This document shows positions 8,881 through 18,312 of a stretch of DNA of 64,000 nucleotides, in pieces (within the stretch, counting starts at the first letter, position 1; the number at the start of each line of letters is the position of its first letter). Position numbers and translations under genes: made by a program. This DNA is from Sinosporangium album (GTDB lineage: Bacteria; Actinomycetota; Actinomycetes; Streptosporangiales; Streptosporangiaceae): contig NZ_FNCN01000021.1 of the NCBI RefSeq assembly GCF_900100605.1, positions 46,344 through 110,343 on the forward strand. The letters run 5' to 3'. The notes under the pieces are model-generated. The model was not told the DNA's origin. It did no database searches and saw nothing but the letters and a program-made list of their open reading frames with translations.

Positions 8881-9575
8881 CTCTTCCGTCGGCGCCGCGA
8901 CGCCCTGTGGTCTCGCTCGGGCGCGCGGCCGGCGACCACCCGAACCAGAGTTGCAGGCGGCTCGACCTTACCGTGCCCGACTGAGACAAGCTCAGCCGTT
9001 TGCACCCCACTGGCGTGCAATTGGGCTTGCGCGTCGGCCAATTCCTCGGCGGCACGCTCCCCCTTCATCGCCAGCAGTTCGCCTCCTTCGCGAAGCAGAG
9101 GCAGCGACCAGGCGAGCAACCGGTCCAGCGGGGCGACCGCACGCGCGCACGCGACATCGAAGAAACGCTTGCCCACGAGCTCCTCCGCCCGCCCGCGCAG
9201 CACCTCGACGTTGTCCAGTTTCAGCTCTTGGACGCACTCATGAAGGAATACCGTACGGCGGAGCAGCGGTTCGAGCAGGGTCACCGTAATGTCGGGGCGC
9301 ACAATCGCCAGGACCAATCCGGGCAGTCCGGCCCCCGAGCCGATGTCCACAAGTTTCGCCGCGGGCGGGACCGCCTCGGCCACCACGGCACAGTTGAGCA
9401 GGTGGCGGTCCCAGATGCGCGGCACCTCCCGGGGCCCCAGCAACCCCCTGACCACGCCCGGCCCGGCCAGCATTTCGGCGAACGTCTGCGCCCTGAGCCA
9501 CGCTTCCCCGGTGAAGACCTCGCGGGCCACTTCCGGCGCATCGGGCAGTTCTTCTCGCTCCGTGTTCTCCGCCAT
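8877..9575 (-). CDS. rsmG: 16S rRNA (guanine-527-N7)-methyltransferase
   Basis: The 232-residue class I SAM methyltransferase modifies 16S rRNA; loss of it gives low-level streptomycin resistance in several bacteria. It shows the RsmG landmarks RIWDRHLLNCAVVAEAVP, the SAM-binding VDIGSGAGLPGLVLAI and VACARAVAPLDRLLAWSLPLL. It lies in the usual khpB-rsmG-parA order and its stop overlaps the parA start. Confidence 0.95.
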   Translation of the reverse strand: MAENTEREELPDAPEVAREVFTGEAWLRAQTFAEMLAGPGVVRGLLGPREVPRIWDRHLLNCAVVAEAVPPAAKLVDIGSGAGLPGLVLAIVRPDITVTLLEPLLRRTVFLHECVQELKLDNVEVLRGRAEELVGKRFFDVACARAVAPLDRLLAWSLPLLREGGELLAMKGERAAEELADAQAQLHASGVQTAELVSVGHGKVEPPATLVRVVAGRAPERDHRASRRRRKR

Positions 9576-9730
9576 CGCTCACTCGACTTGACAACCCATG
9601 GTGGCCAGGAATGCACCACGTGACCGTGTCCATACGAGTTCTAAGGCTAACGGGCGGCGTGCCATGGCTGTACGAGGCAGGGCCCACTGCTTTGCCGTAG
9701 GGCACCCGCCGGCGACCCCGGAAAACAAAC

Positions 9731-9757
9731 GGAGCCCGCTCACCATAAGCGGGCTCC
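9731..9757 (-). terminator. Rho-independent terminator after khpB
   Basis: A perfect 10-bp stem (GGAGCCCGCT and its complement) has a 7-nt loop. Read on the minus strand it is followed by GTTTGTTTTCC, the most classical intrinsic terminator in the window. It ends the rpmH-rnpA-yidD-yidC-khpB transcript and separates it from rsmG-parA-parB. Confidence 0.92.
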
Positions 9758-9785
9758 GTCTATCGCGCGTTGGATCTAGGCGGAT

Positions 9786-10301
9786 CTAGGCGGGAAGAAC
9801 CACCACGTACCTACGCGGTTCCTCGCCTTCGGACTCGGACCGGAGACCGGCCGCGGCGACCGCGTCATGGACGATCTTGCGCTCGAACGGCGTCATCGGC
9901 TGGAGCGCGTGGGGCTCCCCGCTGCGCTTGACGTCATCGGAGATCTGCGAGCCCAGCTTGCTCAGCTCACTCCTGCGGCGCTCACGGTATCCGGCGACGT
10001 CGAGCATCAGCCGGCACCGCTCCCCCGTCTGGCGGTGAACGGCGAGGCGCGTCAGCTCCTGAAGCGCCTCCAGCACTTCCCCGTTGGGACCGACAAGGTC
10101 GATTCCCTTGACCCCGACGACAGACACGACCGCGCGATCACCCTCGACGTCCATGTCGATATCACCGTCGATGTCGGCGATATCCAGGAGACCTTCGATG
10201 TAGTCCGCCGCGATATCGCCCTCCTGCTCCAGGGCGGCGACATCGGGGGCGGTCTTCACGGACTCCTGCTCGGCCTCGGTCACGTCCGGCCTCTCCTTCA
10301 T
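9786..10301 (-). CDS. khpB: Jag/KhpB family RNA-binding protein (KH-R3H)
   Basis: The 171-residue cytoplasmic protein has an acidic N-terminus, a KH domain (VVSVVGVKGIDLVGPNGEVLEALQELTRLAVH) and a C-terminal R3H domain (MTPFERKIVHDAVAAAGLRSESEGEEPRRYVVV). The R3H core of Arg and His residues is intact. It is encoded directly after yidC, as in most Gram-positive bacteria, and binds RNA with KhpA in other species. Confidence 0.94.
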   Translation of the reverse strand: MKERPDVTEAEQESVKTAPDVAALEQEGDIAADYIEGLLDIADIDGDIDMDVEGDRAVVSVVGVKGIDLVGPNGEVLEALQELTRLAVHRQTGERCRLMLDVAGYRERRRSELSKLGSQISDDVKRSGEPHALQPMTPFERKIVHDAVAAAGLRSESEGEEPRRYVVVLPA

Positions 10302-10324
10302 GCTGGCGGGTCGAGAGACCCTGG

Positions 10325-11278
10325 CTACGACTTCTTGCTACCCGTGCGCTTGCTGCGGGGCTGTCGGGTGGGCTGCTGCCTGACCATCTTGGGCTTCGGC
10401 TCGGGCTCGGGCTCAGGCTCGGGCTGCTTGCCGCCCTTGAACACCTTGCTCAGCAGGCCGGGCTTCGGCTCGACGGGAATCACCCTGCCCTTGTCGTCGA
10501 ACTGAGGCATCGGGTTGCGGCTGTAGAACCAGTGCTGCTGGCCCAGCGTCCACAGGTTCGTCGTCACCCAGTAGAGGATCAGGCCCAGCGGGAAGTTCAA
10601 GCTGAAGACGGCAAACAGCGGCGACAGATACATCAAAATCTTCTGCTGCTGTGCCATCGGGTTGTCCGGCATCTGCTGAATCGAGCGGGTCACGCTCTGC
10701 CGGACGGTGAGGAAGGTCGTCAGCGAACTGATCGCCACGAAGACGGCCAGCACAATCTTCGTCTGCAGCGGGACGGCGTCCAACGCCTCGATGTCCGCCG
10801 AGCTGGTGAAGAACGTCGCCGGAATGGGGGCGCCGAGAATGTGCGCGGCCCGGGCGCTGTCGACCAGCTCCTTGGTCATCCCGAACTTGACCTCACCGTG
10901 TGCCATGGCGTTCAGCACGGTGAACATCGAGATGAAGATCGGGAACTGCGCCACGATGGGCAGACAGCCACCGAGGGGGTTGGCGCCGGCCGTCTGGTAG
11001 ACGCGCATGACCTCCTGGTTCATGCGCTGTTTGTCGTTCTTATAGCGCTTCCGGATCTCCTGAACCTTGGGCGCAAGCTCCTGCATCTTCTTCGAAGACC
11101 GCATCTGCTTCAGGAAGAGCGGGAAGATCAGCAGACGCATCAGCACGGTCAGTGTGATGATGGTCAACGCCCAGTTGAGCCCACTGTCCTTCGCAAGGAA
11201 GGTGCTGTAGCCCTGGTGAATCCAGGTGATGACTTGCGCGACGGCTGTATAAAGCCAGTTCAGCCAGGACAGCTCCAC
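10325..11278 (-). CDS. yidC: Membrane protein insertase YidC
   Basis: The 317-residue Oxa1/Alb3/YidC insertase has hydrophobic segments LYTAVAQVITWIHQGY, WALTIITLTVLMRLLIFPLFL, LGGCLPIVAQFPIFISMF and FSLNFPLGLILYWVTTNLWTL. The conserved hydrophilic-groove arginine is in VLMRLLIFP. The tail is charged and Pro-rich with a PEPEPEPEPKPK run encoded by a 6-bp repeat, followed by a basic end. The GTG start (VELSWLNWL) has a GGGAGC ribosome-binding site; a longer reading frame with 19 extra residues is less likely. It lies 4 bp after yidD. Confidence 0.95.
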   Translation of the reverse strand: MELSWLNWLYTAVAQVITWIHQGYSTFLAKDSGLNWALTIITLTVLMRLLIFPLFLKQMRSSKKMQELAPKVQEIRKRYKNDKQRMNQEVMRVYQTAGANPLGGCLPIVAQFPIFISMFTVLNAMAHGEVKFGMTKELVDSARAAHILGAPIPATFFTSSADIEALDAVPLQTKIVLAVFVAISSLTTFLTVRQSVTRSIQQMPDNPMAQQQKILMYLSPLFAVFSLNFPLGLILYWVTTNLWTLGQQHWFYSRNPMPQFDDKGRVIPVEPKPGLLSKVFKGGKQPEPEPEPEPKPKMVRQQPTRQPRSKRTGSKKS

Positions 11279-11282
11279 TGAG

Positions 11283-11561
11283 CTAGCTCCCTTGCTTTTC
11301 GTGAGACCGGACCAGGCTTGGGGGCACCGGGTCAAAACCTCCGGGATGGAATGGGTGGCAACGCCCGATTCTCCGGACTGTCAGCCATGACCCGCGCAGT
11401 GGGCCGTGTACGGCAATCGCCTCAAGCCCATAGGCACTGCACGAAGGGTAGAAGCGGCAGCGCGGTCCGAGCAAAGGGCTTATGAAGGCCCGGTAGAACT
11501 TGATCGGACCAATCAGGACCCTTGCTCCGAGTCCCGGCGTGTGCTGCGCCTCCATCATCAA
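11283..11561 (-). CDS. yidD: Membrane protein insertion efficiency factor YidD
   Basis: The 92-residue protein shows the YidD signature [28 protein letters not shown]...[24 protein letters not shown], with its conserved cysteines. It overlaps the end of rnpA by 4 bp and is followed by yidC, the standard order. It assists YidC-dependent insertion. Confidence 0.95.
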   Translation of the reverse strand: MMMEAQHTPGLGARVLIGPIKFYRAFISPLLGPRCRFYPSCSAYGLEAIAVHGPLRGSWLTVRRIGRCHPFHPGGFDPVPPSLVRSHEKQGS

Positions 11562-11935
11562 TGTCCATCCCTCGGGGTCTGCCGACCAGACCCTCGCCGC
11601 CTGAGTAAGCGATCGAGCGCGGCATCGAGTTCGACGGCGAGGCGCTCGCTGCGCGCGGACGCGGCCGGTGGATTGGCGCGTACAACAAGCAGGCTACCTC
11701 GCGGGAGCTGCTCAAGGCGGTCACGCATCAAGTGGCGCAGACGACGTTTGACCTTGTTCCTATCCACAGCCCCGCCTACGGCACGGCTCACGACAAACCC
11801 CACCAAAGCCGGTTGGTCAACGTCATCGCGTAGCCGTAGGTGCGCCACCAGGGTAGGCCGACCTACCCGGCCGCCCTTACGGACAGCGGCCGAGAAATCC
11901 TCCCCCCGTCTCATACGGGAGCCGCGCGGTAGCAC
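11558..11935 (-). CDS. rnpA: Ribonuclease P protein component
   Basis: The 125-residue basic protein is the protein subunit of RNase P for tRNA 5' maturation. It contains the RnpA motif region [25 protein letters not shown] (RNR box variant RNKVKRRLR) and a typical N-terminus ([20 protein letters not shown]). It follows rpmH by about 105 bp on the same strand. Confidence 0.95.
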   Translation of the reverse strand: MLPRGSRMRRGEDFSAAVRKGGRVGRPTLVAHLRLRDDVDQPALVGFVVSRAVGGAVDRNKVKRRLRHLMRDRLEQLPRGSLLVVRANPPAASARSERLAVELDAALDRLLRRRGSGRQTPRDGH

Positions 11936-12040
11936 GAGTGGACCTTCTCAGAAGGATCAGGGCGGGTACGGCTATCGCCCGCCGGGACCGACCCGGCGGG
12001 CGACAACCGATGAAATTTGACCCGGGTAACCGGAAGACCG

Positions 12041-12178
12041 TCAGGCGGACAGGGTCTCGCGACCCTTACGGCGACGGGCGGCCAGGATGGCCCGGCCGGC
12101 TCGGGTGCGCATGCGCAGCCGGAAGCCGTGGGTCTTCGCGCGGCGACGGTTGTTCGGCTGGAAAGTACGCTTGCTCAC
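12041..12178 (-). CDS. rpmH: 50S ribosomal protein L34
   Basis: The 45-residue basic protein reads [16 protein letters not shown], then [22 protein letters not shown] to the C-terminus. This is the near-invariant L34 sequence. The GTG start places SKRTFQPNN at the N-terminus as in other actinomycetes. It is the first gene of the rpmH-rnpA-yidD-yidC-khpB transcript, reading away from dnaA. Confidence 0.97.
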   Translation of the reverse strand: MSKRTFQPNNRRRAKTHGFRLRMRTRAGRAILAARRRKGRETLSA

Positions 12179-13062
12179 GAGTGGGCTCCAGGCTTCAGGG
12201 CGCGTCTTGTGGTCAAGACGCCTCTACACACGGGAGGCTTGCCAGGCCCGCGAGGGCATGCGGAAGTCCCGCCGAGTGACAAGCCGACCGTCGTACGTTA
12301 CGGGCGACACGTGCTTCAGGTCAAACCAGACGTCGCCGTACGGCCCCGCCACCCACCGCCGGCCGCCCCCTTCTCCACCTCTTCCGCCACACCGGCCCTG
12401 GGGAGTTAGGTCGGAATTCCAACTCATCTCGCTCGTTCCGAACCCCCGGATCTCAAGCCCCACAGCCCATCCATCGGTCTTCCCCAGCTCGGAGCGACCA
12501 TCCGGCCGAAGTCCCGAACTCGACCGAGCGTGCGGCGGGCACCAGGGGCCGGATCGGCCGCAAGAGCAAAGACGCATCAACGGGCCATACGCACGAGACA
12601 CTCGAAGCCGGGCGGGATCGTGGCCGAACCGAGATACGGCGGTGGGAGCGCGGGGGTGGGGTGGGGCGCGGTGAGGGTGCGCGGGGGCGGGGGCGCCAGC
12701 CGTATCGGAGAAGTTATCCACTGTTTCCACAGGTGGGTTATCTACAGGCGTCGGGCCATCCACAGGATGTGCACTCACGGCCCTCAGGGCTGCCCTAGGC
12801 TGTGGACAACGTCTTGAAGGCGGTTGTGCACACGACTAGTGTCAGCCCTTCGGAAGATTCCCTCTGCCAGCGGATTGTCGCAGGAGCCGCGAGTGACTGC
12901 CTGTGCACAACATGTGGATGGACTGTGGATCTCCAGAGGAGATCGTTGCCTTGCCCGCCTGTGGACGTGTGGGTTTTCCGGCCTTGTCGGGTGGCGCCGA
13001 CGGGGGTTGGGTGTGGATAAACGATCGCGGGGGGCCGCGGCATGGAGGAAGGTGGCCGAGCC
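12179..13062. promoter_or_regulatory. rpmH-dnaA divergent intergenic region with DnaA boxes
   Basis: About 880 bp lie between the divergent rpmH and dnaA genes. I see no credible gene here. The half nearest dnaA holds two near-consensus DnaA boxes, TGTGGACAA at 12801-12809 and TGTGGATAA at 13013-13021. Weaker matches lie around 12713-12775 and 12900-12935. Their placement suggests dnaA autoregulation and initiator titration. Promoters must be present but I cannot place them reliably. Confidence 0.75.
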
Positions 13063-14829
13063 ATGGATGGTGTCGATCTCGGCGCCGTGTGGGCGCGGGC
13101 TCGGGAGAACTTCCTCGACGGGAACGTTCCGGATCAACAGCGTGCCTGGCTTGCGCTGACGCGGCCGTTCGGGCTGGTCAACGACACCGTGGTCCTCACC
13201 GCTCCCAATGACTTCGCCAAGGACGTCCTGGAGAGCAAGCTTCGCCCGCTCATCGCTCATGCGCTGTCGCAGGAGTTCGGGCATCAGATGCGGGTGGCCG
13301 TGATGGTCGACCCGCTGGCCGGGGCGGACGAGGCGGGGAGCAGGCAGGAGCCTTATCCCCAGAATCCACAACAGGGTTATCCCCAGTCTGGGGATAACCC
13401 ACAGGGCTACTCACAGGGATCGTCTTCCCAGCTCAGGAAGGGTTCCGGGGGTCAGCAGCCCTACCTTCCCAAGGTGGTTCCCCCTCCACTGTCCACAGAT
13501 TATCCACAGGGGCAGTCCCCGCGTCCCTTTCCTTACGAGGGTGGACAGCAGCCCTACCGAAACGAGGGCTTCTCCGAGCAGGCCCCGTCGGGACCTGGCC
13601 GTCCTGGACAGCCCAACGCGTTTCCGCCGTACGGCGAGGGGCCCCAGCAGTACGGCGAGTCCCCCCAAATGCACAAGGGCGCCCAGGACGCCGATGGTTT
13701 CGACCGTCCCGCACAGCCGCAGCCGCAGCCTCCGCAGTCGTCGAACCGCTGGGACGGCCGGAGCGGCGGCTCCGCCCGGCAGGGGGAGCCGGCGCGACTG
13801 AATCCGAAGTACACGTTCGACACGTTTGTTATCGGGTCGAGCAACCGTTTCGCCCACGCCGCCGCGGTGGCCGTGGCGGAAGCGCCGGCGAAGGCGTACA
13901 ACCCGCTGTTCATCTACGGCGATTCCGGGCTGGGGAAGACTCACCTGCTGCATGCCATCGGCCACTATGCGCAGAGCCTCTACGACGGCGCCCGTGTCCG
14001 CTACGTGAGCTCCGAGGAGTTCACGAATGACTTCATCAACTCCATCCGCGACCACAAGGCCGACGGGTTCCGCAGCCGGTACCGCGCTGTGGACATCCTG
14101 CTTGTGGACGACATCCAGTTCCTTGAGGGCAAGGAGCAGACGCAGGAGGAGTTCTTCCACACCTTCAACACGCTGCACAACGCGAACAAGCAGATCGTGA
14201 TCTCCAGTGACCGGGCGCCGAAGCAGCTCAGCACCCTGGAAGATCGCTTGCGCAACCGGTTCGAGTGGGGTTTGATCACAGATGTGCAGCCGCCTGAGCT
14301 GGAGACCCGGATCGCGATCCTGAGGAAGAAGGCGATCCAGGAGGGGCTGGCCGCACCGCCCGAGGTGCTCGAATACATCGCCAGCCGTATCTCCACCAAC
14401 ATCCGCGAGCTGGAAGGCGCCCTGATCCGGGTCACCGCGTTCGCGAACCTCAACAGGCAGTCGGTCGACCTGCAGCTCACAGAGATCGTGCTCAAGGACC
14501 TCATCACCGAGGACGCGGACTCCGAAATCACCGTCGCCACGATCATGGCGCAGACCGCCGCGTACTTCGGGATCTCCATCGACGACCTCTGCGGAGGGTC
14601 ACGCTCCCGGGTGCTGGTGACCTCCCGGCAGATCGCCATGTATCTGTGCCGCGAGCTCACCGACATGTCCCTGCCCAAGATCGGGCAGCAGTTCGGCGGT
14701 CGTGATCACACGACCGTCATGCACGCGGACCGCAAGATCCGCTCCTTGATGGCGGAGCGCCGCTCGATCTACAACCAGGTCAACGAGCTGACGGGCCGAA
14801 TCAAGCAGCAGGCCCGCGGCGGCGTATGA
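13063..14829 (+). CDS. dnaA: Chromosomal replication initiator protein DnaA
   Basis: This is a 588-residue initiator from the chosen start. Domain I is at the N-terminus ([29 protein letters not shown]). Domain II is very long, disordered and Gln/Pro/Gly-rich, roughly residues 90-250, as in Streptomyces. The AAA+ domain III has Walker A ([15 protein letters not shown]) and Walker B ([14 protein letters not shown]). Domain IV has the DNA-binding signature ([15 protein letters not shown]). I chose the ATG at MDGVDLGAV because AGGAAGGTGG lies upstream; an ATG 7 codons earlier also works. The codons of domain II contain DnaA-box-like sequences around 13355-13410 and 13488-13510. Confidence 0.97.
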   Translation: MDGVDLGAVWARARENFLDGNVPDQQRAWLALTRPFGLVNDTVVLTAPNDFAKDVLESKLRPLIAHALSQEFGHQMRVAVMVDPLAGADEAGSRQEPYPQNPQQGYPQSGDNPQGYSQGSSSQLRKGSGGQQPYLPKVVPPPLSTDYPQGQSPRPFPYEGGQQPYRNEGFSEQAPSGPGRPGQPNAFPPYGEGPQQYGESPQMHKGAQDADGFDRPAQPQPQPPQSSNRWDGRSGGSARQGEPARLNPKYTFDTFVIGSSNRFAHAAAVAVAEAPAKAYNPLFIYGDSGLGKTHLLHAIGHYAQSLYDGARVRYVSSEEFTNDFINSIRDHKADGFRSRYRAVDILLVDDIQFLEGKEQTQEEFFHTFNTLHNANKQIVISSDRAPKQLSTLEDRLRNRFEWGLITDVQPPELETRIAILRKKAIQEGLAAPPEVLEYIASRISTNIRELEGALIRVTAFANLNRQSVDLQLTEIVLKDLITEDADSEITVATIMAQTAAYFGISIDDLCGGSRSRVLVTSRQIAMYLCRELTDMSLPKIGQQFGGRDHTTVMHADRKIRSLMAERRSIYNQVNELTGRIKQQARGGV

Positions 14830-15480
14830 GTTTGCCCCGTTTTTGATACACAGCCTGTGGATAACACTGTGGATCATTGGGGATAACCACCCTCCTTCAG
14901 TCGCAAAGGGTGACGTCTCTACTCCTCAGGGCCATCTGCGACCTTCCCCATCCGGGTGTCGCGACGGCATCGGCGACGGTCTCGCTCGGCCGCAGGTCGA
15001 GCGAACGTCTGGACTGGTCGCGGGCTATCAACACCATGTGGATAAGTCCGTGGATAACCTGGGGATAACTTGTGGATATGTTGTGGACAAGCTGTGGATG
15101 GCCTGTGTACAGCCCTTCGAGCCCCCCAAAACGGACTCCGCAGCTCTGTGGATAACCTGTGGATAACCTGTGGATAACCCCGCATCATCGGTGGATGACG
15201 GGACCACTTTCTGTGGACGGCCTGTGTGTAAGTTTTGACCATCCACAGAGCGTCGAGTTGCCCACAGCGGTTACCCACAGTCACGGTGGATGACGCAACG
15301 CCTAACGACCTGGGGAAACGTTGGTTTTCCACATTATCCACAGCCCCTACTGTGATGACTTCACTTCTCTCTACTAAGGGGCTCAAGAGCAAAAGAAGGG
15401 CTTCGCGCCGAACGGAAGCTCGGGTCCGCTGACCCTCGCGGAAACCCACAGGCAACGAGGAGAGGCTGGGCGCGCTTATG
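14830..15480. other. oriC: Chromosomal replication origin oriC
   Basis: The gap between dnaA and dnaN contains at least seven near-consensus DnaA boxes. TGTGGATAA occurs at 14856, 15037, 15147, 15158 and 15169; TGTGGACAA at 15082; TTATCCACA at 15334. Many one- or two-mismatch relatives occur between 15050 and 15300. Three boxes at 15147-15177 are spaced exactly 11 bp apart, so they lie on one face of the helix. Position, box density and lack of genes make this oriC. The remaining stretch to dnaN carries a long inverted repeat but no gene I would defend. Confidence 0.95.
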
Positions 15481-15629
15481 CACAGCAGTGCTCGTGATGT
15501 GGATGCTTCCCCGGTCAAATGGATCTCACTCATCCAATTTTCTGCTGACTGTCCACAGATTCCCCCTCCATGGGGACGAGGGATGCCGAGCCGACCTTGG
15601 TTCCACCGCTTGTCGTCGGCCAGGTGCCG

Positions 15630-15679
15630 CGTTGCCGCCCCGGGCGTCCGCAGCCGCACGGGCGCCCGGGGCGGCAACG
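15630..15679. repeat. Perfect 17-bp inverted repeat upstream of dnaN
   Basis: Arms CGTTGCCGCCCCGGGCG and its exact complement flank a 16-nt loop. Being almost pure G/C it would form a very stable hairpin or cruciform. It lies about 290 bp upstream of dnaN on the edge of oriC. No T run follows, so it is not an obvious terminator. Confidence 0.85.
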
Positions 15680-15966
15680 GGTGCCCGCGTCGCCCGTTGC
15701 CCACAGGCATGCTGGGGTGGGGGTTCGGTCTTTATGCCGATCGGGCAGGTCCGGCGATGTCCCGGCTGGACATCTGGCATCCTTGGGCATCCGGTGACCC
15801 GCGGAAAGCTGTTGGCCAAAAGGTTGGGGACGCTGCCCGTCGGTCCGGCGGTCCGAGCGGGTGGATGCGACCATAGGCAGGCGGGTGAGCGCGCCGCCCC
15901 GGCCGCACGTCGGCCGAGACGAACGCGATCACAAGCACAAGTGATACATCCAGGAGGCGGATCAAC

Positions 15967-17106
15967 GTGATGTTCAGGGTCGACCGGGACGTGCTCGCCG
16001 AGGCGGTCGCGTGGACTGCGCGCAGCCTTCCCGCGCGTCCGTCGGTGCCGGTGTTGGCTGGGATGCGGCTTGAGGTCACTGGTGAGCAGAGGCTGAAGTT
16101 GTCGGGTTTCGACTACGAGGTCTCCGCCGAGGTGACGCTTGAGCTGCAGAGCGGTGAGCCCGGCGTTGTCCTGGTGTCGGGGAAGCTGCTGGCCGAGATC
16201 ACTCGCGCGCTTCCCGCACAGCCTGTGGATGTCGTGGTGGACGGCGCGAAGGCGGTGGTGACCTGTGGGAGCGCCAGGTTCACCCTGTTGACGATGCCTG
16301 TGGAGGACTACCCGTCGCTGCCGACGATGCCGCCGGCCGCGGGCCGGGTGGGGAGCGATGTGTTCGCGTCGGCGGTGGCGCAGGTGGCGGTGGCGGCCGG
16401 CAAGGACGAGACCCTGCCGATGCTGACCGGTGTCCGCATGGAGATCGAGGGCGACACGGTGACGCTGGCGGCGACCGACCGCTACCGTCTCGCGGTCCGC
16501 GAGTTGACATGGCAGCCGGGCCAGTCCGACTTCTCGACGATCGCGATGATCCCCGGCCGCACGTTGAACGACACGGCCAAGGCCCTGGGGTCGACGGGCG
16601 CCGAGGTGGAGATCGCGCTCAGCTCCACCGGGGGCAAGGGCGAAGGCATGATCGGGTTCACGAGTGCGGGGCGGCGCACGACGACCCGCCTGCTGGACCC
16701 GGAGTTCCCGAAATACCGTTCGCTGCTGCCGACGGAGTTCTCGGCGCGGGCGGATCTTCCCACGGGGTCGTTCGTCGAGGCGGTGAAGCGTGTCGCGCTG
16801 GTCGCCGAGCGGAACACTCCGGTGCGGTTGGCCTTCCGGGGCGGCGAGGTCGTGCTTGAGGCGGGCAGCGGTGACGAGGCGCAGGCCGTCGAGGTGCTGC
16901 CGGTCGACTTCGAGGGCGACGACATCAACATCGCCTTCAACCACCAATTCCTGCTTGAGGGGCTCGGCGCGATCGACTCCGACGTGGCGCGTCTGAACTT
17001 CACCACGGCCACCAAGCCCGCCATTCTCACCGGTGGAAAGCCTGTGGATAACGATGGTCCTGAGGATTACCGCTACCTGATCATGCCGATCCGCCTTTCC
17101 AGCTAG
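15967..17106 (+). CDS. dnaN: DNA polymerase III beta sliding clamp
   Basis: This is a 379-residue processivity clamp. It has the three-domain clamp layout, with FRVDRDVLAEAVAWTARSLPARPSVPVLAGM, then LPMLTGVRMEIEGDTVTLAATDRYRLAVRE, and the C-terminal YRYLIMPIRL hydrophobic pocket end. Two adjacent starts (GTG, then ATG one codon later) share a GGAGG site. A DnaA box (TGTGGATAA at 17043-17051) lies inside the coding sequence near its 3' end. Confidence 0.97.
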   Translation: MMFRVDRDVLAEAVAWTARSLPARPSVPVLAGMRLEVTGEQRLKLSGFDYEVSAEVTLELQSGEPGVVLVSGKLLAEITRALPAQPVDVVVDGAKAVVTCGSARFTLLTMPVEDYPSLPTMPPAAGRVGSDVFASAVAQVAVAAGKDETLPMLTGVRMEIEGDTVTLAATDRYRLAVRELTWQPGQSDFSTIAMIPGRTLNDTAKALGSTGAEVEIALSSTGGKGEGMIGFTSAGRRTTTRLLDPEFPKYRSLLPTEFSARADLPTGSFVEAVKRVALVAERNTPVRLAFRGGEVVLEAGSGDEAQAVEVLPVDFEGDDINIAFNHQFLLEGLGAIDSDVARLNFTTATKPAILTGGKPVDNDGPEDYRYLIMPIRLSS

Positions 17107-17268
17107 CCGGATCGGCGGAGGCACGCCCGGTCCGCCCGCCTCCAGTCGGTTCCGGTCGGCTCCGACCGACTCCGATGGCCTCCGGTCGGCTTTGGGAAAC
17201 CCCGCCCGGGCTCACCCGCCGAATGAACAATGTTCGATGATGGAACCCACACATGAGGGGGAGTTCTG

Positions 17269-18186
17269 ATGCGGATCGGCATGGTCGGGCTCGGCAAGAT
17301 GGGCGGCAACATGGCCGAGCGCCTGCGGCGCGGCGGTCATGAGGTGGTCGGCTACGACAGAGACCCCTCCATCAGCGATGTGGGGACGCTGAAGGAGCTG
17401 GTGGACCGGCTTGAGGCACCGCGTGCGGTCTGGGTCATGGTGCCGGCGGGGGAGCCGACGCGGGCGACGGTGGCGGAGCTCGGTGAGTTGCTCGACCGCG
17501 ACGATGTGATCATCGACGGCGGCAATTCGCACTACGTCGACGATCAGCGGCACGCGGGGGAGCTCGGTGCCAAGGGTGTCGGTTTTGTGGATGTCGGGGT
17601 GAGCGGCGGCGTTTGGGGCCTGGAAAATGGTTATGCGCTGATGGCGGGCGGCGACGCGGCGCACATTCAGCGGCTGATGCCGGTGTTCGAGACCCTCAAG
17701 CCGGAGGGGCCCGACGGTTTCGTCCACGCCGGTGCCGTAGGTGCGGGCCATTTCGCGAAGATGGTCCACAACGGCATTGAATACGGGATGATGCAGGCAT
17801 TCGCGGAAGGCTGGGAGCTGCTTGAAGCGGCCGACGTGGTCACCGATGTGGCGGGGGCGTTCAAGAGCTGGCGGCACGGCACGGTGATCCGGTCCTGGCT
17901 GCTCGATCTGCTCGTCCGGGCCCTGGAGGACGACCCCGAGCTGACGCAGCTCCGTGGTTACGCTCAGGACTCCGGAGAGGGCCGCTGGACCGTCCAGGCC
18001 GCCGTCGACCACGCGGTCCCGCTGCCGGTCATCACCGCCGCCCTCTACGCCCGTTTCGCATCGCGCCAGGAGGACTCCCCGGCGATGAAGATGGTGGCCG
18101 CACTGCGCCAGCAGTTCGGCGGTCACGCTGTGACTTCCGCCACATCCGGCGAGGGGGCGGCACCCCCGCCGGGCGGGGCCGCCTGA
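17269..18186 (+). CDS. gnd: 6-phosphogluconate dehydrogenase, decarboxylating (short form)
   Basis: The 305-residue enzyme oxidises and decarboxylates 6-phosphogluconate to ribulose 5-phosphate. It has the Rossmann start MRIGMVGLGKMGGNMAERLRRGGHEVVGYDRD, the substrate motif DVGVSGGVWGLENGYALMAGG and the catalytic lysine segment GAGHFAKMVHNGIEYGMMQAFAEG. The length of about 300 matches the GntZ/YqeC short form common in actinomycetes between dnaN and recF. Asp at the end of the second strand (YDRD) suggests an NAD preference (inference). Confidence 0.95.
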   Translation: MRIGMVGLGKMGGNMAERLRRGGHEVVGYDRDPSISDVGTLKELVDRLEAPRAVWVMVPAGEPTRATVAELGELLDRDDVIIDGGNSHYVDDQRHAGELGAKGVGFVDVGVSGGVWGLENGYALMAGGDAAHIQRLMPVFETLKPEGPDGFVHAGAVGAGHFAKMVHNGIEYGMMQAFAEGWELLEAADVVTDVAGAFKSWRHGTVIRSWLLDLLVRALEDDPELTQLRGYAQDSGEGRWTVQAAVDHAVPLPVITAALYARFASRQEDSPAMKMVAALRQQFGGHAVTSATSGEGAAPPPGGAA

Positions 18187-18312
18187 GTTTTCCTGCGCCG
18201 GTTTTTCCGGGGCCGCGAGCTGCGATGGCGTGATCGCGGCCCAGGTGGGGCGGGGTGTGATCGGCAACTGGGGTTACTGCGGTGACCTGCGAGGCGCACT
18301 AAGGTTCGTGGG

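Noticed and set aside
15478..15970. Plus-strand open frames between oriC and dnaN
   Set aside because: No ribosome-binding site, no recognisable domain, and they contain the long inverted repeat.
15526..17124. Long minus-strand open frame opposite dnaN and oriC
   Set aside because: Its composition is that of an antisense shadow (Arg/His/Pro-rich) and dnaN on the other strand is certain.
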